This document shows, piece after piece, positions 8,501 to 8,964 of a stretch of DNA of 8,964 bases; position 1 is the stretch's first letter, and every line of letters begins with the position of its first letter. The notes beneath the pieces were generated by a model. The model was not told the origin of the DNA. It ran no database searches and saw only the letters and a program-made list of their open reading frames with translations. Position numbers and translations under genes: made by a program. Source of the stretch: Bacteroidota bacterium (lineage in GTDB: Bacteria; Bacteroidota; Ignavibacteria; Ignavibacteriales; Ignavibacteriaceae); assembly GCA_030706105.1 (NCBI GenBank), contig JAUZPC010000097.1, forward strand, positions 1-8,964, read 5' to 3'.

Positions 8501-8964
8501 ATATTAGATACTTCAGACAAAGAAAGTTTATTAGAACCAATATTCAAATTTCCATTTGTATTGGCCAGCCTTAAATTACCTGTAAGCGATTGGTCTGCAG
8601 TAAGAGTAACCCCCGTTGTATTGCTTTTATCCAATATTAAGTTATTGAAAATGCCTTTGCCATTACCACCAATAGTCTGGGCTGTAGTACCATTCAAACG
8701 AACACCACCGCCGGTCAGCTGGCCGGCCAGAATACCGGAATTAAGAATATTCCCGTTTACATATACATACTTGCCGTTGTCATCAAACTTAGCCCCGTTA
8801 TCCACCTCCAGTAAACCTCTTACTGTAAGATCATTACTTAATAAGGTTGTTATCGTAGAATTAGTAATAGTCAAATTATTAAGTCCGCTGGTAATAGTTC
8901 CACTGTTATCAAATTGCTGAGCACTAGTTCCATTAAAAATGGTGGTATTGGTACCCGGAGTATA
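2530..8964 (-). CDS. Giant modular secreted adhesin-like protein, C-terminal 2144 residues (N-terminus outside window)
   Basis: The frame is open from the window edge at 8964 to TAA at 2530. The TTG at 8874 is an internal codon, not a convincing start, since the repeat pattern continues upstream (TTIFNGTSAQQ at residues 8-18). Residue 1 here is the first codon in the window. Long stretches rich in Asn, Thr, Ser and Gly with short regular strands (such as NLTI, GNLTL, NGTFDM) look like parallel beta-helix coils. They are punctuated by a sandwich-like module in three copies (about 165-322, 1080-1230, 1520-1676), recognised by YPLG/YPIG/FPVG, a later YW and an EYTxG-like ending. Two beta-helix sections open with a TWS motif (354-356, 1257-1259), as often seen in T9SS cargo. 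Five PKD-like domains follow (about 1680-2135). The chain ends LTPVTGPVYREPNN, with no type-A or type-B sorting domain visible. No catalytic motif is evident. A very large surface adhesin or matrix protein is the likely role (inference). Confidence 0.9.
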   Translation of the reverse strand, partial: YTPGTNTTIFNGTSAQQFDNSGTITSGLNNLTITNSTITTLLSNDLTVRGLLEVDNGAKFDDNGKYVYVNGNILNSGILAGQLTGGGVRLNGTTAQTIGGNGKGIFNNLILDKSNTTGVTLTADQSLTGNLRLANTNGNLNIGSNKLSLSEVSNIYTNVTSTAQVYDNSHMIISSGLQSDGGVSKAFNDMNKSFIYPLGFGTAYHPASILFNNSPSQWGSVTIRSVSVVHPLVQGTNQAIKCYWKTTSDGFTGGIPAGITQKYFYQPADAPVASDEANYIPAAYISPVWKTDFGTSAVLDNLTPREIDFTNVNYLDGEYTAGLAAAFNGLKVYYSRDLAPNITTTGADWNDKNTWSLTSHSDASGLSANLTNDQGHAVFIIGDGTSSHKVNISQNIIKSGNLVINTNSTLDIGTTTGHSFGSLPDSKIAGKGTLRIASTGYFPSADWGDFLGQTGGTVDYYTTSATSLNMPTQYTLPSGATMNINSYYNLKSSPYSGSNIIFPNQSLTVYGDFTIGSTSGGINCVTQLNPGASSKTLDLKGKLNINQYGILRYMNAAAQNVVAEGDIAIANGGTFDVTTSGTASLNNTLTVSGNLTNNGTFDMNPATNRYCNLTFTGSNNKVVDGTTASRTRFYTINVNKGSSRDTIIDVKVNSTNFALNGPTPALTLTNGTFRLTTPVDITLTTGTFNIPITCCLSANGGTMRMATAAAGNDLTLDGRVEVLNGAIYVGDSAKVQNNDIEYSSGGTPEIRVSGGRLFVNGQVRRVTTINTGSLNYYQSGGSVFVAGQNANNARAMFEILNSGSKFQMSGGTLILANNFNDANYQDLYLTPESSSVTGGTIQFGSLNTTPAVSQFNIVASSPLWNVTVDGYNTPVVNLQVYSLVVNNDLLINGNSVFNANGLDVSIGHNLTNNNTGGTPAGISSGGYQPGSLTQNTTFNGTSSQVISGAGSNLTNFANLIVATSGTLSLNANSAVQVNGNLTLKSGILSDGANAINVLGNIENDAIHQSSDINGGIRLISNSGRQVISGNGSGTFGNVELVNNNGINMIDNSVINGQLKFTSGSLYIDDYLLTLGASSSVIGYNSNRMILLNGALSDEGVKKIFSAGTNSFTYPIGISGKFTPVTYDVNSASTTGFITVKPVNSAHPAETDAIGDELAYYWSVKASGLSGAKFNHKYQYVSNDVKGTESSYVGGRYSYYKWYSPVGTVDVSGHALNIGASDSIAGEYTVGDPLNFQSKPVLYSRNERSTNKWTVDDTWSTEGPAGASCNCHPDGNPVIIAEGHTIVLDANSAKAFSVDIKGTLDAGTTTFHNLGHVLSSGTGTLRLTPTTAGMYVFPGGEFDDFMEKTGTTVEFYGSTNGTLPLKPGNYYKPYQNVHFTNTAISYMSAENLRALGNLTIENGCKLNNTLYNKDLSLLGNWTDNNTSTGGFNAGTGTVSADGNAAQTFTMASGVTEYFYNYTMNNSSTGVTLSNGNITVNNQLNLNSGNMTTNITNTGSNQNFTVNNSSTTAVTGGSSASFVNGFLRKKISNGSYFGFPVGDATTRQRYGAVSVLSTSTSGDQIWAARFVDKNPTTDSYDINQVVDPLAKPVSDNEYWNVVGPTGGSANIRLRWDQYSGAGTDASARQKFMVAEWASPVSGAWNASGKLVNDGGQTSGTVETTTPVGLDNHIFTLGTSSLPTARISSTSPSPLTICNDGTLASLVISFTDVSNSPFGFEYSINGVEQPAVTNVSSPYTLTFSGTTLGALANMTSPATYTVKLIDVWDKTNTHGYIRTPVSAVITVNPVPTNTITGRTSAGTGESDTYSTPADGASYSWNLDGTNMGTSTSFSTTWGSAGTHTVALTKTNSYGCSVTNSISVVVTTTPSPVISGNNYVCSGSSQTYSTTNFSGHTYTWTVPGGTISSGSGTSSITVSWPNSAGTGTVNLKECNGSNCKDATSMSVSIGQSPSDRTIGPLTQNVCEGNKAEITVTNSESFVTYQIQAAGINSGSAVSGNGSSIVLNTDVLKPGDAPSYTVHAYTEAPYNCAIDLTGTANVTINPLPVAAGLISGSDAVCQGQSGIIYTLPAVNYATAYNWVLPSGITITSGATTNSITVNIAGTASPGTLILQVNGTNSCGSGSASNYSVTISLTPVTGPVYREPNN
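2560..3927 (-). repeat. Array of five PKD-like/Ig-like domains at the C-terminus of the giant protein
   Basis: About 455 codons encode five successive domains of 75-110 residues each. Domain 1 starts PTARISSTSP and contains ICNDG and ATYTVKLIDVWDK. Domain 2 has YSWNLDGT and a GTHTVALT strand ending near a GCSV turn. Domain 3 has VCSGSSQTY, YTWTVPGGTI and ECNGSNCKD. Domain 4 has VCEGNKAE and YTVHAYTE. Domain 5 has VCQGQSGIIYTLP, YNWVLPSGI, TNSITVNI and NSCGSGS. The VCxG opening, central W-V-P-G and NSCG ending are typical of PKD-like units in Bacteroidota secreted proteins. These are diverged protein-level repeats, not DNA repeats. Boundaries are approximate. Confidence 0.8.
3937..8472 (-). 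repeat. Three copies of a large beta-helix plus beta-sandwich-like module in the giant protein
   Basis: The sandwich-like part appears at 7999-8472, 5275-5727 and 3937-4407. Shared landmarks in order are a YPLG/YPIG/FPVG turn, a conserved CYWK/YYWS/EYWN strand and an EYTAG/EYTVG/IFTLG end. Copies 1 and 2 are each followed by a YSR segment and a TWS motif that open the next beta-helix section. The beta-helix section between copies 1 and 2 is much longer (about 750 residues) than that between copies 2 and 3 (about 290). The copies are too diverged to be recent duplications. They are seen by eye at protein level; limits are approximate. Confidence 0.65.

Noticed and set aside
8872..8874. TTG as the start codon of the giant protein
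   Set aside because: The same frame is open for 30 more codons to the window edge, and these encode the same FNGTS-type repeat, so the true start lies outside the window.
8492..8920. Plus-strand open frame of 142 codons
   Set aside because: The Leu/Pro/Val-rich translation is what antisense of an Asn/Thr/Gly repeat protein produces. The minus frame is continuous through it with recognisable repeat motifs.

Overview
The window reads as a surface-protein locus of a Bacteroidota bacterium, perhaps of a Bacteroidales/Marinilabiliales-like lineage (the lineage is my inference). All coding sequence lies on the minus strand and is read from position 8964 towards 1. The genes encode Ser/Thr/Asn-rich secreted proteins built from PKD-like/Ig-like domains of the kind found on type IX secretion system (T9SS) substrates. 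Where the N-terminus is visible, Sec signal peptides end near a Gly/Ala-Gln junction. None of the starts has a clear Shine-Dalgarno sequence, and the upstream regions are A/T-rich, as is usual in this phylum.

In transcription order the layout is as follows. (1) A giant modular protein, at least 2144 residues, cut off at its N-terminus by the window edge. It has repeated beta-helix-like stretches, three copies of a beta-sandwich-like module and five C-terminal PKD-like domains. (2) A 132-base spacer that holds a possible 36-codon ORF. (3) A 291-residue secreted protein. (4) A spacer with a 13-bp hairpin immediately after the stop codon. (5) A 293-residue secreted protein, a diverged tandem paralogue of (3). 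(6) A spacer with a GC-rich 9-bp hairpin. (7) The first 161 residues of another secreted PKD-like protein, resembling the N-terminal part of T9SS type-B (gliding-motility-associated) proteins and running off the window at position 1.

The most striking observation is that three consecutive proteins (1, 3 and 5) end in the same short tail, roughly T-P-x-T-G-x-[IV]-Y-H-x-x-N. None of them carries a recognisable T9SS type-A or type-B C-terminal sorting domain. The tail follows the last beta-strand of an Ig/PKD-like domain. It could be a sorting, anchoring or subunit-assembly signal, or simply a conserved interdomain linker left at the end of the chain. My working model is a co-expressed cell-surface assembly: one very large adhesin-like protein, two small domain-sharing subunits, and a type-B-like protein that may serve the T9SS/anchoring side. 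The functional part of this model is inference.

No RNA genes, mobile elements, CRISPR arrays or origins were found. Apart from spacers of 76 to 132 bases the window is entirely coding.
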